Source: Dromiciops gliroides (taxonomy: Eukaryota > Chordata > Mammalia > Microbiotheria > Microbiotheriidae). From it: a stretch of DNA of 64,000 bases. The stretch spans positions 418,545,669-418,609,668 of the forward strand of contig NC_057862.1 of NCBI RefSeq assembly GCF_019393635.1, written 5' to 3'. Below the pieces are notes generated by a model. The model was given only the letters and a program-made list of their open reading frames with translations. It was not told the DNA's origin and ran no database searches. This document shows, piece by piece, positions 36,704 through 47,821 of the stretch. Position 1 is the stretch's first letter, and every line of letters begins with the position of its first letter. The position numbers and the translations under genes were made by a program.

Positions 36704-36931
36704 AAAGAAAGAAAGAAAGGAAGGAAGGAAGGAAGGAAGGAAGGAAGGAAGGAAGGAAGGAAGGAAGGAAGGAAGGAAGGAAGGAAGGAAGGAAGGAAGG
36801 AAGAAAGGAAGGAAGGAAGGAAGGAAGGAAGGAAGGAAGGAAGGAAGGAAGGAAGGAAGGAAGGAAGGAAGGAAGGAAGGAAGGAAGGAAGGAAGGAAGG
36901 AAGGAAGGAAGGAAGGAAGGAAGGAAGGAAG
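36704..36931 (+). repeat. GGAA microsatellite, over 50 units
   Basis: A few GAAA units, then nearly pure GGAA to 36931 with one GAAA interruption near 36801. All long frames across it (GRKE or FLPS repeats) are microsatellite artefacts. Confidence 0.98.
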
Positions 36932-37159
36932 AATCATCTATTAGGAGAAAACAGCCATTTGCCCCAGTGGGTAAGTACAAAATACCATTAAATGTTCAAA
37001 TGGATCTGACACCTCAGCAATGTGAGTCTAAGGATAAATATAATGCAGATATAGAAATAGGGTATTGGACATTGGGCGGAATCTCTGCTGAGGCAGCATA
37101 CTGCAAAGACAATTTAAAAAGCTATGTCACAAGGCAGCACATAATTATTAAATGAATTC

Positions 37160-37645
37160 TATGGACAAAAACTGCCTAGGAATTCAGAGGGGGAAGGACC
37201 ATTTCCAGCTCAAATGATCAGAAAAGGTTTTCCAGAGAAGTTGGCATTTGAGCTGGGCCTTGAGAAATAGACACATAGAGAAAAAGGGGGAAGAAATGCA
37301 GTATTCAAGGTCCATGAAATAGTATGAAAAAAAGCAAGGAGAAAGGAGAATAAAAACTGTGTTCAGGGTACAGAGAGTATATTTGTCTGGTTCAGATGAG
37401 GAATATGTGATTGTAAAAATACATACAGCTAAATGACTAGAAGGGTGTCATGTTTGTGATGACCATGAATACCAGACTAGGAATTTTGGTCTTCATCTTA
37501 CATACAGTTGGGAGCCCATGAAAGTTTTTGAGCAAGGGAGTAGCAAAGTAGCATTTTATTTAAGAAGATTAATCTGATAGTGTTATGCATGTTGGACTGG
37601 AGGGGAAGACAGTGGGCACAGGGAGGACCATTTAAGAAGCTATTT
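37160..37645 (+). mobile_element. Old mammalian interspersed repeat, unnamed family
   Basis: GGCATTTGAGCTGGGCCTTG and GGGAGCCCATGAAAGTTTTT are typical of a widespread old mammalian repeat; its sister lies at 39890-40345. Confidence 0.5.
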
Positions 37646-37648
37646 CAG

Positions 37649-37819
37649 GGGGGCAGCTAGGTGGCACAGTGGATAAAGCACCGGCCCTGGATTCAGGAGG
37701 ACCTGAGTTCAAATCTGGCCTCAGACACTTGACACTTACTAGCTGTGTGACCCTGGGAAAGTCACTTAACCCTCATTGCCCCGCAAAAAGAAGAAGAAGA
37801 AGAAGAAGAAGAAGAAGAA
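37649..37819 (+). mobile_element. WSINE-type SINE with an AAG-repeat tail
   Basis: Flanks AAGAAGCTATT on both sides; the tail is about 13 AAG units. Confidence 0.94.
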
Positions 37820-38315
37820 GAAGAAGCTATTATTCCAGTCTACAATGCTGACTTACATGCTGTATGCTTCAACAGAAGTCTTCCACATTAAAGCAATTTC
37901 TGGATGACTTGCCTTCATGTCTCCTGATGGTATTCAAACCCTGTTTAGTTGGAAGAATTCACAGATGTACAAAATCACATACTGACACTAGCTACTCATT
38001 TCTTATTACATAGTCAAACCTGGCTCCATAGAAAATGCTAAACGACATGGTTCTACTTCCCTCTATTGGTGATATGGAATAGGTACAACAAGGCACCTCT
38101 ACTCTGAAGTCATTAACCACCAACTTCTCATGGTCCATATAACTTTTGAGTGGCTGAACTACATTCACTTATTAAACAAAATAGTGTTCCAAATAATGCT
38201 CTAAATTACTCACATATACATGGGGGATAAGAGACAGAAAAGGGACAAAATCATCATGACACTGTACGGGGCCAATCAGGATACATAATGGCAATTTCAG
38301 AGCAGGAAAATGTAC

Positions 38316-38461
38316 CTTAGTTATGGATAAATGAAATACTGGGCCACTTGTGGGCACGGAATGCCTTGAAGAGATGCTGGGAGTCCTCTGACTCCATGCT
38401 TTAACTTGAACCTGAGCTAAAGCCTTCTGAGGTCCAGCCTCTGTCTGAACCAAGACCATAC
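38316..38461 (-). CDS. TAF4B-like exon, N-terminal region
   Basis: A 146-base segment with acceptor TTTGCTTTAG and donor AAG|GTACAT on the minus strand. It gives two bases plus 48 open codons starting MVLVQTEAGP and ending VFHLSITK. TAF4B has GTVLIKSNSGPLMLV followed by SNITSRPAVP; this exon has G-MVLVQTEAGP followed by PSISSRHSVP at the same spacing, which is the basis for the call. This part of the family is a low-complexity region before TAFH. The exon leaves phase 0, matching the next recognised exon. The upstream exon, which should end with one spare base, was not found. Confidence 0.55.
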
Positions 38462-39889
38462 CTAAAGCAAATGATCAAAACCAAACACTGGAAATTAAAG
38501 TGGATGCCTTCTTTTAAATATTTTCCCTCATCACGACAGGTCACTTCCGTTATCATGTGAAATACAGCTATACTCTGGATTCTTAGGACAAAATTAACAC
38601 GTCAGGTGCTTCCCAGAGCAACTTCAATGAAAGGGACAGATTAGACAAAAAAAATCATCAGCATGTGGTAAATCTTAGGAACCACTGTGATTGGTGTTTT
38701 ATAGACTACTGAATATATTTCTTCTTTTATGAAGGTCACTCTTGACTGCAGACAAGAAAGAAGAGTCGTGGGAACTCTTGGGTACCCATTTTGTGCTCCA
38801 ATTTAACCCCTGCTACTTTAAAGGATATACTTTGCATCCACTAGACAACTGGCAATAATAAAGTTACCACTTAGAGACATGAGATAATGAGATAAAGTAG
38901 AATGGGGGAGACAAAAACCCCAAGTTATATAATTAAGTAGGATCAAGATGATTCAGTGATCTCATCATTACAAAATAGACACCAGCTGTCATGTACAACC
39001 ATTATAAGTCAAGTACAAATCTCAGTTAGGATTTAGTCAATAATCCACTTCAGACTTTTAATCAGTTCAGTAAAAGAGTTCTATTTCTCTCTATCTGAAC
39101 ATTTCTCAGTCTGATCTCTTTTTTTTCTTCCAATCATGGCTCATATCTTCATTTAGTTTGGGTACTAAATGACACTGAAAGAACAACCACTCAATTCTAG
39201 AGTTCATCTAGAAGAAGTCTGAAGCCTTACAAATTTATTTAAGGCCATTATCTATGGCTATTTTTAAAGCAGCAAGAGGTGTTCAAGGCAAAATGGAAAT
39301 CAGTGAACACTGGTTCACAGCTACAGAATGTCGCATGAAGCTACTGAGACATCAGCATCACCCTCAAAAATAAAAGATGAAAATTTTTTCTTTTAAGCCA
39401 AATTAGCTTTCTTAAAAACTGTAATCAACCTCATCCCCAAATAAATTTTCTGAATTTAAAGACTCAAATTCCTAGAATGATAAAAAGTGTCAATAAGTCA
39501 ACAAATTCTAAATTTCTTAAGCACCTTTTATGTACCAAGTGCTATGCTAAGTGCTGAGAAAAATAAAAACTTTCACATGTCCTGGCCCTCATTATTTCTT
39601 CTGATTATTTGGAGTTCCTTGGCATACTACCACTTATCCTAACAATCCATAGTTCCTCTCTAGTGTGTGAGATTTTGTGAGGCATTAAAATGACCAACAT
39701 TTATTTAAATATGAGGCTCTCAAAGAAAAAGTGCCATATAAAATAAAGATGACATTAGTAATAGCAAAAAGAAGAACTTAGAGTCTATTAAAGAGATAAT
39801 ACACCAATACAGAGAGTTATAATATTACATAAGTGCATCAAAGAGTTACAAAACCAGAGTGTTTTGTTAAATCTGAAAGTGTAGGTCCC
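38462..39889. other. Upstream intron of the TAF4-like locus, nothing recognised
   Basis: An exon ending in phase 1 is expected somewhere above 38461, but none was found here. 41986-43520 and 44570-45030 also hold nothing clear. Confidence 0.45.
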
Positions 39890-40345
39890 ACCAGCTGAGA
39901 AAATTAGGAAGGCTTCCTGGAGGAGATAGCATTAGAGGTGAACTTTAAATGGTACATAGAAATTCAACTGGCAGAGAGCATTTCTTGGGGGCAGCTAAAA
40001 AACGCAGTGGATAGAGCACCTGAGTTCAAATCTAGCCTCAGACACTTAATAGCTGTGTGACCCTGGGCAAGTCATTTAACTCCAATTGCCGCCAAGAAAA
40101 AAAAAGGAGAGAGACAGACTGAAGAGAGACAGAGACAGAGACAGAGAGAGCATTTCAGGAATAAGGTACAGCTTGGCCAAGAGCAAACAAGAGCACAAGG
40201 AACATTCATGGAACACATTTGTCTAATTTGGCTAGAACATAAAACATATAAAGAGGAGTAATATGTGATAAGACTCTAAAAAAGCAGGGTGGGGCCAAGT
40301 TATGGAGCACTAGTCAAAGGAGTCTGAACTTTATTCAGGAGACAA
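39890..40345 (+). mobile_element. Old mammalian interspersed repeat, same family as 37160
   Basis: GGCTTCCTGGAGGAGATAGC, AGGTACAGCTTGGCCAAGAG, GGAGTCTGAACTTTATTCAG. Interrupted by the SINE at 39985. Confidence 0.5.
39985..40141 (+). mobile_element. WSINE-type SINE, internally shortened, with GAGACA tail repeat
   Basis: Lacks the segment between GAGCACC and TGAGTTC. Flanks CAGAGAGCATTTC and CAGAGAGAGCATTTC. Confidence 0.85.
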
Positions 40346-40730
40346 CAACAAAACTTCAGTCCTCTAGATGGATGCGGGATCTCACTGATATGGATACTCC
40401 TTCTTCCAACAATACAGATCACAATCCATCCGAGCCTTCTTATCCTGGGTGATTCTTGATTGTGTTCTCCCCAGAATCCTCTCTGAGAGTGGGAGGAAGG
40501 GTCTCTCCACTGTGCTGAAGGCCTTTCTTTGGGTCTTTTAACATTATGGGAGTCCCTGTAAAACATCTAAGCCATATGTTTTTTCTCACATTTGCTACAC
40601 CTACAATCCAGCTTTTCTGGCTCCTTGCTTCTCTGATAATTTCTCTTGCTCCACTCCATGCATGCAAGTTTGTTTTTCTGATTACATGATGTAATCTACA
40701 TATATCCATCCTCAGCATCATAATGACTAA
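40300..40730 (-). mobile_element. BovB/RTE-like LINE, ORF C-terminal fragment
   Basis: Two overlapping minus frames carry pieces of the LINE C-terminal pattern (FYRDSHNVKRPKERPSAQW; VANVRKNIWLRCFTGTPIML), comparable to WPRDIKRPRGRPSTRW in RTE/CR1-type LINEs. Assignment to BovB/RTE is from memory. Confidence 0.5.
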
Positions 40731-40739
40731 TGTTTACAT

Positions 40740-40960
40740 ATCAGTTCAACATATGAAGAATGACTTACCAACATTACTTTATTTGATCCCCACAACAATC
40801 CTATATGGTAAGTACTACAGGTGTGAATTGTCCCCATTTTACAGATGAAGAAAATGAGGTTGAGATATTAAATTACTTGCCCTGTGGAATTCAAACCTAG
40901 GTTATTGCTGTTATTTTTGGTTTTTTTCTGATTCCAAGTTCAGGACTTTGTCACTTCTAT
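40740..40960 (-). mobile_element. MIR-type SINE
   Basis: TTGATCCCCACAACAATCCT, CCCATTTTACAGATGAAGAA. Confidence 0.6.
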
Positions 40961-41204
40961 CATGCTCCTGCAGGAAGTCCCTAAAGATTCCTAAGCAAAG
41001 TAGTCACAAGTGACATGACTAGAAATATGTATAATAAAAGTTCTCCTGGCAGTAGTATAAAGGGAGGATTAGAAGGGAAGAGAGGAAAAGAATGGAGAAA
41101 GGCAGGTCTTTAAGAGGCTGTTTATATGTCCCCGTTATATGGTAATGATAGCCTAGAAAAGCAGTAGAAAAAGAATGAGGAATAGTTTCAAGAGAAGTCA
41201 TGGA

Positions 41205-41352
41205 GAGGGCAACTAGGTGGCACAGTAGATAAAGCACTGGCCCTGGATTCAGGAGGACCTGAATTCAAACCTGGTCTCATACACTTGACACTTATTAGCT
41301 GTGTGACCCTGGGTAAGTCACTTAATCCCAATTGCCTCACCAAAGAGAGAGA
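41205..41352 (+). mobile_element. WSINE-type SINE
   Basis: Flanks AGAAGTCATGGA and AGAGGTCATGGA; GA-rich tail. Confidence 0.92.
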
Positions 41353-41784
41353 GAGAGAGGTCATGGAAGTATGACAAATAGGACCTGGTAACTGAAAGTA
41401 TGTGAAAGGTGAGTCAGGAATAATCCCTAGTTTATAAGCAGAGGTGTCCAGGTAAATAGAGTCACAGAAAGAAACAGAATGTTTAAAAAGGAGAAAGAGA
41501 AGTTTTAAGGCAAAAATGATAAGCTTGGTTTGGGATGTATGTTTGAGGGCCAGTAGTAAGACATTCAAGTGGAGATTTCTCATGAGCAATTAGATATGCA
41601 AGCCTGGGGTTCATATAAGATGACGATCCTGGAAATGTGGATTTTGGACACAGAAATGGTAGTTGGAATAAACAAAGGGCAGGGAGGGAGGGAATAAGCA
41701 TATATACATACATATATAGCATATATATATATAGCACACATGTGTATATCACATGTATGTATAGGACATAGAGAGAGAAAGAGC

Positions 41785-41985
41785 ACCTACTATGTCCCAG
41801 GTATTGTGCAAATATCTCGTTTGATCCTCACAGCAGCCCTGTGAGATAAGTACATTTATTATCCCCATTTTCCAGTTAAGGAAACTGAGGCAAAAAAGAT
41901 TAGGTGATTTGCCCACAGTCATACAAGGTAGTAAATGTCTGAGGGCAAATTTGAACTCAGGTCTTCCTTACTCCTCACCCAGCTC
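41785..41985 (-). mobile_element. MIR-type SINE
   Basis: CACCTACTATGTCCCAGGTA, TTGATCCTCACAGCAGCCCT, GGAAACTGAGGCAAAAAAGA. Confidence 0.72.
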
Positions 41986-43525
41986 TCTATCTAAGCTCTA
42001 TTCTAAGTGCACAGTCAGGATCTCTCTTCTTCTGTAACCAAAGAGAAGGAAAAGAAATAATGATGAGACTGGGAAGCTTCAGGGAAGAGATGGAGTTCAT
42101 ACTGAATGGCATCAGTTTTCTCTTATCTAATAGAAGATAAAGTAATTTACTCTAAGTGTCAGAGATGGTATATGGTACCAAGAGGAAAGAAGAAAAAGTT
42201 TAGAACAATAGTTGTGGAAAATGAGTTGGGAAATTAATTATATGGATGAAATTGGGATTATCAAGCAGTAGCAAGGGCCCGAGTAAGTTTTATATTATAA
42301 AGTTGTAGTACTGGATGCAGTCTAGCCCTCAACAAATATCTATTTGATTGACTGGTAATTAATCCCTGCCAAGCTCTGTAAAATTGTATGCACCCACACT
42401 AAAAGGTCCCATGTAGCTGTGATTTTTCTCCTGTTTCTTTTCCTCCCTCACTGAACAATATCACTTCTCATTGCTATCACCGGGACTACTTTAAGCAGTT
42501 CCCACAAGCTGCTTCTAAATCTCTCATCCCCCATAAAGCAGGAGAGAACTGAAACTTGCCAAGGGAAGTCAAATAATCAAACTTGCTAAATTAGTTACAT
42601 TAATGCAAGAGTGAATACAAAATCACTAAGTTTCTACCTCTCATAGATTAAATAATAGTTGTCTAAAGTATTTGGAAAACTATCATGTGGAAGAGATTAA
42701 AGTTCAGAGGCTTTGTGCTCAAGAAATTTTCCCTTTCTTTGAAGGATTCTGGATGGTTAAAGTTGCCAAAAATATCAACAAATGTGTTGTGGGACACTAT
42801 GCCAGGGAAATATGTCAGGGAAAACAAATTAGGAATGTAGTATGACATTTGCAAAATCAGCTACTTCCCATATATGGAACAGACCTATAATTTCAGTGGT
42901 AAAGAGAAACTTCCCTGGAGAGGACACTACCCCTACCAATGCAGGTTAGTACCCTCTCTGCAACTTAGAGTCTTAGAGAGATGCCTAGAGCATTGAGAGA
43001 TTAAGTGATTTGGCCAGGGTCACTCAGCCAGTCCTGACTAAAGGAAAGACAACCTATGTCATACTAGTTTCTGGATTGCCTCTCTATTCTCACATGTGAT
43101 GCATATATTTATATAACAAACATATTGTTACATAAAAGTCAGTTCTAAAACATTAAATCACCAATTTAATGTATGATTTAAATAATAGTAGCTCACCTGT
43201 TTATAGCCCTATAAAATTTATAAGGCTAATTCATCACAACAACCTAAGAAGAGAAGCAACATAGTTATGAAAGACATTGACCAACTGGAGGGCAGAGAGG
43301 AAAGTGACCAGCATAGTGAAGGACCCCAACAACAAGCAATACTGGAATTAACCTGGAGAAGAAAAGATAAACTTGGATAAACAAGATTATTCTGGAAATA
43401 TTAGGACAGTTTTTGGTTCAACAAATGAATGAATGAGACTCTATGAAGCACTTACTATGTGCACTCTGCTAAGCTCTGGGGAGACAGAGAAAGTCCCAGT
43501 CCTTAAGGAAGATCCTTTGAACTTA

Positions 43526-43675
43526 CTTTTTTTTTTTCCTTTTTTTTTTCAGGGCAATGAGGGTTGTGACTTTCCCAGGGTCACACAGCTAGTAAGTGTC
43601 AAGTATCTGAGGTCAGATTTGAACTCCGGTCCTCCTGAATCCAGTGCTTTATCCACTTCACCACCTAGTTGCTCC
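43526..43675 (-). mobile_element. WSINE-type SINE
   Basis: Antisense SINE with a long T-rich tail and a diverged head. Confidence 0.88.
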
Positions 43676-43772
43676 CTTTTGCTTTAGACCCAGAGGGCAG
43701 AACTAAGAAGATGGGATGAATTGCAGACAGGAAGAATTTGGCTTGATGTAAGAAAAACTTCCTCATAATTTT

Positions 43773-43993
43773 GTTTTTGTTGTTCAGTCCTATATGACTC
43801 TTTGTGACCCTATTTGGGGTTTTCTTGGCAAAGACACTGGAGTGGTTTGCTATTTCCTTCTCCAGCTCATTTTACAGATGAGGAAACTGAGGCAAATAGG
43901 GTTAAGTGACTTGCCCAGAGTCATCAGGCTAGTAAGTGTCTGAGGTCATATTTGAACTCAGGTCTTCCTGACCTCAGGCCCACCTAACTTCCT
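43773..43993 (-). mobile_element. CORE-SINE with a BovB/RTE-type 3' tail
   Basis: Same family as 25712: plus strand GACTCTTTGTGACCCTATTT, GGCAAAGACACTGGAGTGGT, CTCATTTTACAGATGAGGAA. Confidence 0.8.
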
Positions 43994-44139
43994 CTCAATT
44001 AGGGCAACCTAAATGTGGAATTTGTGGCCTTGGGGGTTGGTTCCTCCTGCTCCAAGGGCTTTAAGCGAAGAATCAAATGACTACTTGTCAGGGATGTTGT
44101 TCTTATTTGATACTTTTTTCTCAAACTCTATGATTCTAT

Positions 44140-44300
44140 TAGTATCCCCATTTTACAGAGAAGGAAATAGACTCAGAGCTATAGAGACTTGCCCAGGGTC
44201 ACATATCTATGACACATAAAAGCCAATATTCAAACCCAGATATTCTGATTCCAAATCCAAAGAGCTCCCAAGAACACTTTCCGTTATGCCATGCTGCCTC
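44140..44300 (-). mobile_element. MIR-type SINE
   Basis: CCCATTTTACAGAGAAGGAA, GACTTGCCCAGGGTCACATA. Confidence 0.62.
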
Positions 44301-44413
44301 CACTACTTGTAGGGGTAAACAATTCAAATCAAATCAACAAATATTCCTTAAATAAGATGTGCAAAGCACTATGCTGGGTACTGAGGATGTCAAGTCTAAA
44401 AAAAAAGATAGTC

Positions 44414-44567
44414 AGGGCAGCTTGGTGGCGCAGTGAATAGAGCACTGGCCCTGTAATCAGGAGGACCTAAGTTCAAATCTGGCCTCAGACACTTGACACT
44501 AGCTGTGTGACCTTGGCCAAGTCACTTAACTAACCCTCACTGCCCTGAAAAAAATTAAAAAACAATA
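44414..44567 (+). mobile_element. WSINE-type SINE
   Basis: Flanks AAAAAAGATAGTC and AAGAAGATAGTC. Confidence 0.93.
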
Positions 44568-45029
44568 AAAAAGAAGATAGTCCCTGACTTCAGGGAACTT
44601 TTTGTCTAACAGGAGGTCCCTTCCAATTCTCAGGTGTACATAATAAATATTAGTGATAGCATCTATAATCATCTTTTTCCATTCTGCTTTGTCTATGGAA
44701 ATGTTTTGGGGGGTTTTTGGTGATTGTTAAGTTCACAATTAAAAAATATAGTTAAAAAAGAAAAACCTTATAATGTAAAATTTTAAAAAGAAAAAGTTTA
44801 AGTGTTACAATGAAAAAAATTAAAAATTGATACCATTAAAAATAACAATTTACAATTTTTAAAGAAAAAACTATCCTCTAAGTGTTATAAGGCAAAAAAG
44901 TTCTATGAATGTATTTGTAATGAATGTTGTACACTTCCTGTAGCACACAATCTACTAATTAAGATCTTTTCTTGCCAACAAAAACATTCAAGCAATTTCA
45001 TAATTCCTATCCTCAAATTCAATTTTTCC

Positions 45030-45345
45030 TGTAACATATGCTTTTTCAGTGCTATCCATCTCCAGAGAGAGAACTGATAGAGTCTGAATGTAGATCGAAG
45101 CATTTTTTTTAACTTTATTTTTCTTGAGGGTTTTTTTTTGGTCTGTTTTCTTTCACAACATGACTAATATGGAAATATGCTTTGCATGACTGCACATGTA
45201 TAACCTCTATCAAATTGCCTTCTCAATGAAGGGGAAGGGAAGAAAGGGAGAGAAAAGAATTTGAAACTCAAAATTTTTTTAAATTAACAGTAAAATATTA
45301 TTTTTACACATAATTGGGGGAAAAAATAAAAGATTTTTAAAAGAA
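45030..45345 (+). mobile_element. L1 LINE 3' UTR
   Basis: AACTGATAGAGTCTGAATGT, ACATGACTAATATGGAAATA, a G-rich run and TTTACACATAATTGGGGG. Confidence 0.75.
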
Positions 45346-45879
45346 AAAATCATATATACTTTTCAGGTTGACTATAACGGAACATTAAAAACAACAAAAA
45401 TATAAATTTAAAATGATATATTATAACATAAGTATCAGAGCTAAACCAACCAAGGCTTAAATGTGTCCAGTAAAGAAAAATGATGGCACATCATGAGATC
45501 GTACAGTCCCTTCCCCAGAAGGGTGTAAATTCAAGAAATCCCTGAGTTGTTGGCATCCAACTTACAAACGTCCACCCCAAAGAGACAACAACCAGCCTGC
45601 TCCACTGCTTCCATGTAAGGTTTTCCCTTCCTTGCTTGCTTTTTATATCACTTCAAGGATAGCCCAGATACCTGAAGAAACACCAACTTGTATTAAAAAC
45701 AAAAACAAACAAAAAAGCCTTTTGATGAAGAAAAAAATTTAGAAAGCCAGATCCCAATAAGGTTTGATTCTCAGAATGCAAAGAAGTTATTAATGCAAAC
45801 TCATTCTAATATACAAATCTCATTTGTGTTTTAAAACAGCAATATTATTTTGTATGAGAGTTTTGTATTTTGTATGGAG

Positions 45880-46025
45880 TGTGGCAGACAGTGGGGTTAG
45901 AAGACAGACCTTGAAGTCAAGGAGACCTAGGTTCAGATGTTGCCTCAGACTCATTCTAGATTCTGACCATGGACAAGTCACTCACCCTCAGTTCTCCAAC
46001 TTAGAGTTGCAAATTTGTAGGACAG
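45880..46025 (+). mobile_element. MIR-type SINE
   Basis: GACCTTGAAGTCAAGGAGAC, CATGGACAAGTCACTCACCC. Confidence 0.55.
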
Positions 46026-46063
46026 TTTCTACAAGAGTAATTACCTCCATTGATGATATTGTT

Positions 46064-46095
<32 letters not shown>

Positions 46096-46235
46096 ACTTT
46101 TTCAGGGCAGTGAGGGTTAAGTGACTTGCCCAGAGTCACACAGCTAGTAAGTGTCAAGTGTCTGAGGCTGGATTTGAACTCAGGTCCTCCTGAATCCAGT
46201 GCCGGTGCTTTATCCACTGTGCCACCTAGCTGCCC
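46064..46235 (-). mobile_element. WSINE-type SINE at an LTR edge, TTG-repeat tail
   Basis: Perfect 17-base flanks CCATTGATGATATTGTT (46047-46063, 46236-46252). The right copy includes the first four bases of the LTR at 46249. Confidence 0.95.
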
Positions 46236-46248
46236 CCATTGATGATAT

Positions 46249-46985
46249 TGTTACCGGGGAAATAGGTGGAGGTTTGAGGGTAGGGGTTCTTAGGAATTCC
46301 TCTTTAAAGAATTACACCCTCTTGCACACAAATCCAATTAGAATGGAATAATATTTTATTTGGGCGCTACAGAAAGGAAACCTTGAGACAAGTCTCAAGA
46401 GGAGGTAGATCCAGAGACTTGGTTCTCTAAGATATTTATCTCCTCAAGCAGGAGAAAGGCAAATACTTTTTTTTTGGGGGGGGGGTGAGGCAATTGGGGT
46501 TCAGTGACTTACCCAGGGTCACAAAGCTAATGTTAAGTGTCTGAGGCCGGATTTGAACTCAGGTCCTCCTGACTCCAGGGCCGGTGCTCTATCCACTGTG
46601 CCACCTAGCTGCCCCAGCAAATACTTTTATAGAGGACCAATGGTGGAAGGACCAGATGGGGTGGAAAGTTCCCTTATTGGGGGTGATCACCCAAGGGCAG
46701 GACATCCACCACTGGTGGTGACTGGGAGAAGTTGGGTGAGAGGGGGCTCTGATCTTTCAAGCCATCTCTGTCCCCCTGGTACCCACCCTGGCACTGCCAT
46801 GCCTAATGGGCCTATCTCCCCAAGGGGTGGGGGAGACTGGAATGTAGGGTAGTGGTCCTGGTGTTGACTCAGTCCTGATCTGGTGCTGCTTATCTCTTTA
46901 GGTGTGTCTGTCCTTTGGTTTAGCTTCTCAAGAAGGCTCCCTGAGTTCCCCCAGAAAACTTCTGGGGTACCCCAGACCCATAACA
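46249..46985 (-). repeat. Solo LTR, third ERV1-like family, with a SINE inside
   Basis: Minus strand from TGTTATGGGTCTGGGG to CCGGTAACA with short terminal inverted repeats and a perfect ATAT duplication (46245-46248, 46986-46989). TATAAAAG and AATAAAATATT are visible. Without the SINE at 46471-46616 it is about 580 bases. Confidence 0.82.
46471..46616 (-). mobile_element. WSINE-type SINE inside the solo LTR
   Basis: Perfect flanks GCAAATACTTTT (46459-46470, 46617-46628), next to the LTR TATA box. Confidence 0.95.
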
Positions 46986-47177
46986 ATATCATAAGTCTAG
47001 GTACTACCCTTTGCCCCTCCAAATCATCTTGCCTTGTTTATCCATAAAATGAATCCACTGACATTTTATTATCTCCAAAATTTTTCAGAAATGCAAAATA
47101 CCACTAACCATAGAATTTCAATTGTTCTCCACCCCTTTAATGCTTTAATTCATTGGAGTTCACTGAGATAACATTCT

Positions 47178-47317
47178 TTTTTTTTTTTTTTACAGTGCAA
47201 TGAGAGTTAAGTGACTTGCCCATGGTCACATAGCTAGTAAGTGTCAAGTGATTTGAACTCAGGTCCTCCTGAATCCAGGGCCCATGCTTTATCCACTGTA
47301 CCATGTAGCTGCTCCAG
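47178..47317 (-). mobile_element. WSINE-type SINE, internally shortened
   Basis: Antisense; flanks ATAACATTC and GTAACATTC. Confidence 0.88.
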
Positions 47318-47422
47318 TAACATTCAATTTTTGACTCAAGTAGAGTCTTTTTGCATAAAGACTCAAAAACCAACGTGTTTCTATGTCATTATGCAACAAG
47401 TGAGACAGTACATTGCCCAGAT

Positions 47423-47604
47423 CATGGCTTCTTAAATTTTTTCTACTAGCAACTCCTTTTTATCTGAGAAATTTTTACATGACCCCGGGTATATAGGTAT
47501 ATAAAATATGTATACATAACCTTTTACTGTTGCCAAATTTTTTGCTACCCCCACAATTCAGTTACATGACCCCATATGTGGTTGCAACAGTTTAAAAAGC
47601 TTTG
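47423..47604 (+). mobile_element. hAT miniature element with 8-base duplication
   Basis: 182 bases with CA..TG ends and near-matching inverted termini (CATGGCTTCTTAAA versus CAAAGCTTTTTAAA). The flanks GCCCAGAT and GCCTAGAT differ at one base. Confidence 0.75.
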
Positions 47605-47612
47605 GCCTAGAT

Positions 47613-47791
47613 CAGGAACTCACTTTATTATTTTTTTTTGGTTGCTGATCCCTTTGGCAGTCTGTACAGACTTTCAGAATGCTTTTAAATGCATAAAACG
47701 AAATACTTAGGATTAGATTGGAAAACAATTGTATTAAAATGCAGTTATCAACATTTTTTTAAAATTCATGACCCCAGGTTAAGAACCCCTG
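47613..47791 (+). mobile_element. hAT miniature element (CAGGGGTTCTTAA-type ends)
   Basis: Starts CAGGAACTCACTTTATT and ends GGTTAAGAACCCCTG, with the internal TTTTAAATGCATAAAACGAA shared with 23267 and 27653. It abuts the element at 47423-47604. Confidence 0.65.
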
Positions 47792-47821
47792 CTCTGGACC
47801 ATTTAAAGTTATGTACATTCA

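Larger units (their letters stand above)
9391..38461 (-). pseudogene. TAF4/TAF4B-like gene, intron-containing and apparently decaying (partial in window)
   Basis: Six minus-strand segments bounded by AG acceptors and GT donors line up, in genomic order, with successive parts of TAF4B/TAF4, the TFIID subunit that carries the TAFH domain: 38316-38461, 20014-20241, 17628-17657, 17248-17359, 12542-12622 (weak) and 9391-9624. Phases agree: phase 0 leaves the first, second and third segments, 17248-17359 leaves one base, and 12542-12622 supplies the two bases needed. The last segment starts in phase 0. Similarity is judged from remembered TAF4/TAF4B sequence. In the family TAFH (about 90 residues) binds short hydrophobic peptides of transcription regulators. 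Here the TAFH helix is diverged, its later half was not found, and one exon has a stop, so I favour an unprocessed duplicate in decay over the working gene. First exons and the conserved C-terminal histone-fold region are not in the window. The introns hold the RPSA retrocopy and dozens of repeats. Confidence 0.62.

Noticed and set aside
36587-37155. Long open frames of GRKE and FLPS repeats
   Set aside because: They are GGAA microsatellite read in different frames; no protein-like sequence outside the repeat.
40300-40721. Two overlapping minus frames of about 90 codons
   Set aside because: They carry the LINE C-terminal RP-rich pattern in two frames, so they are a worn LINE fragment.
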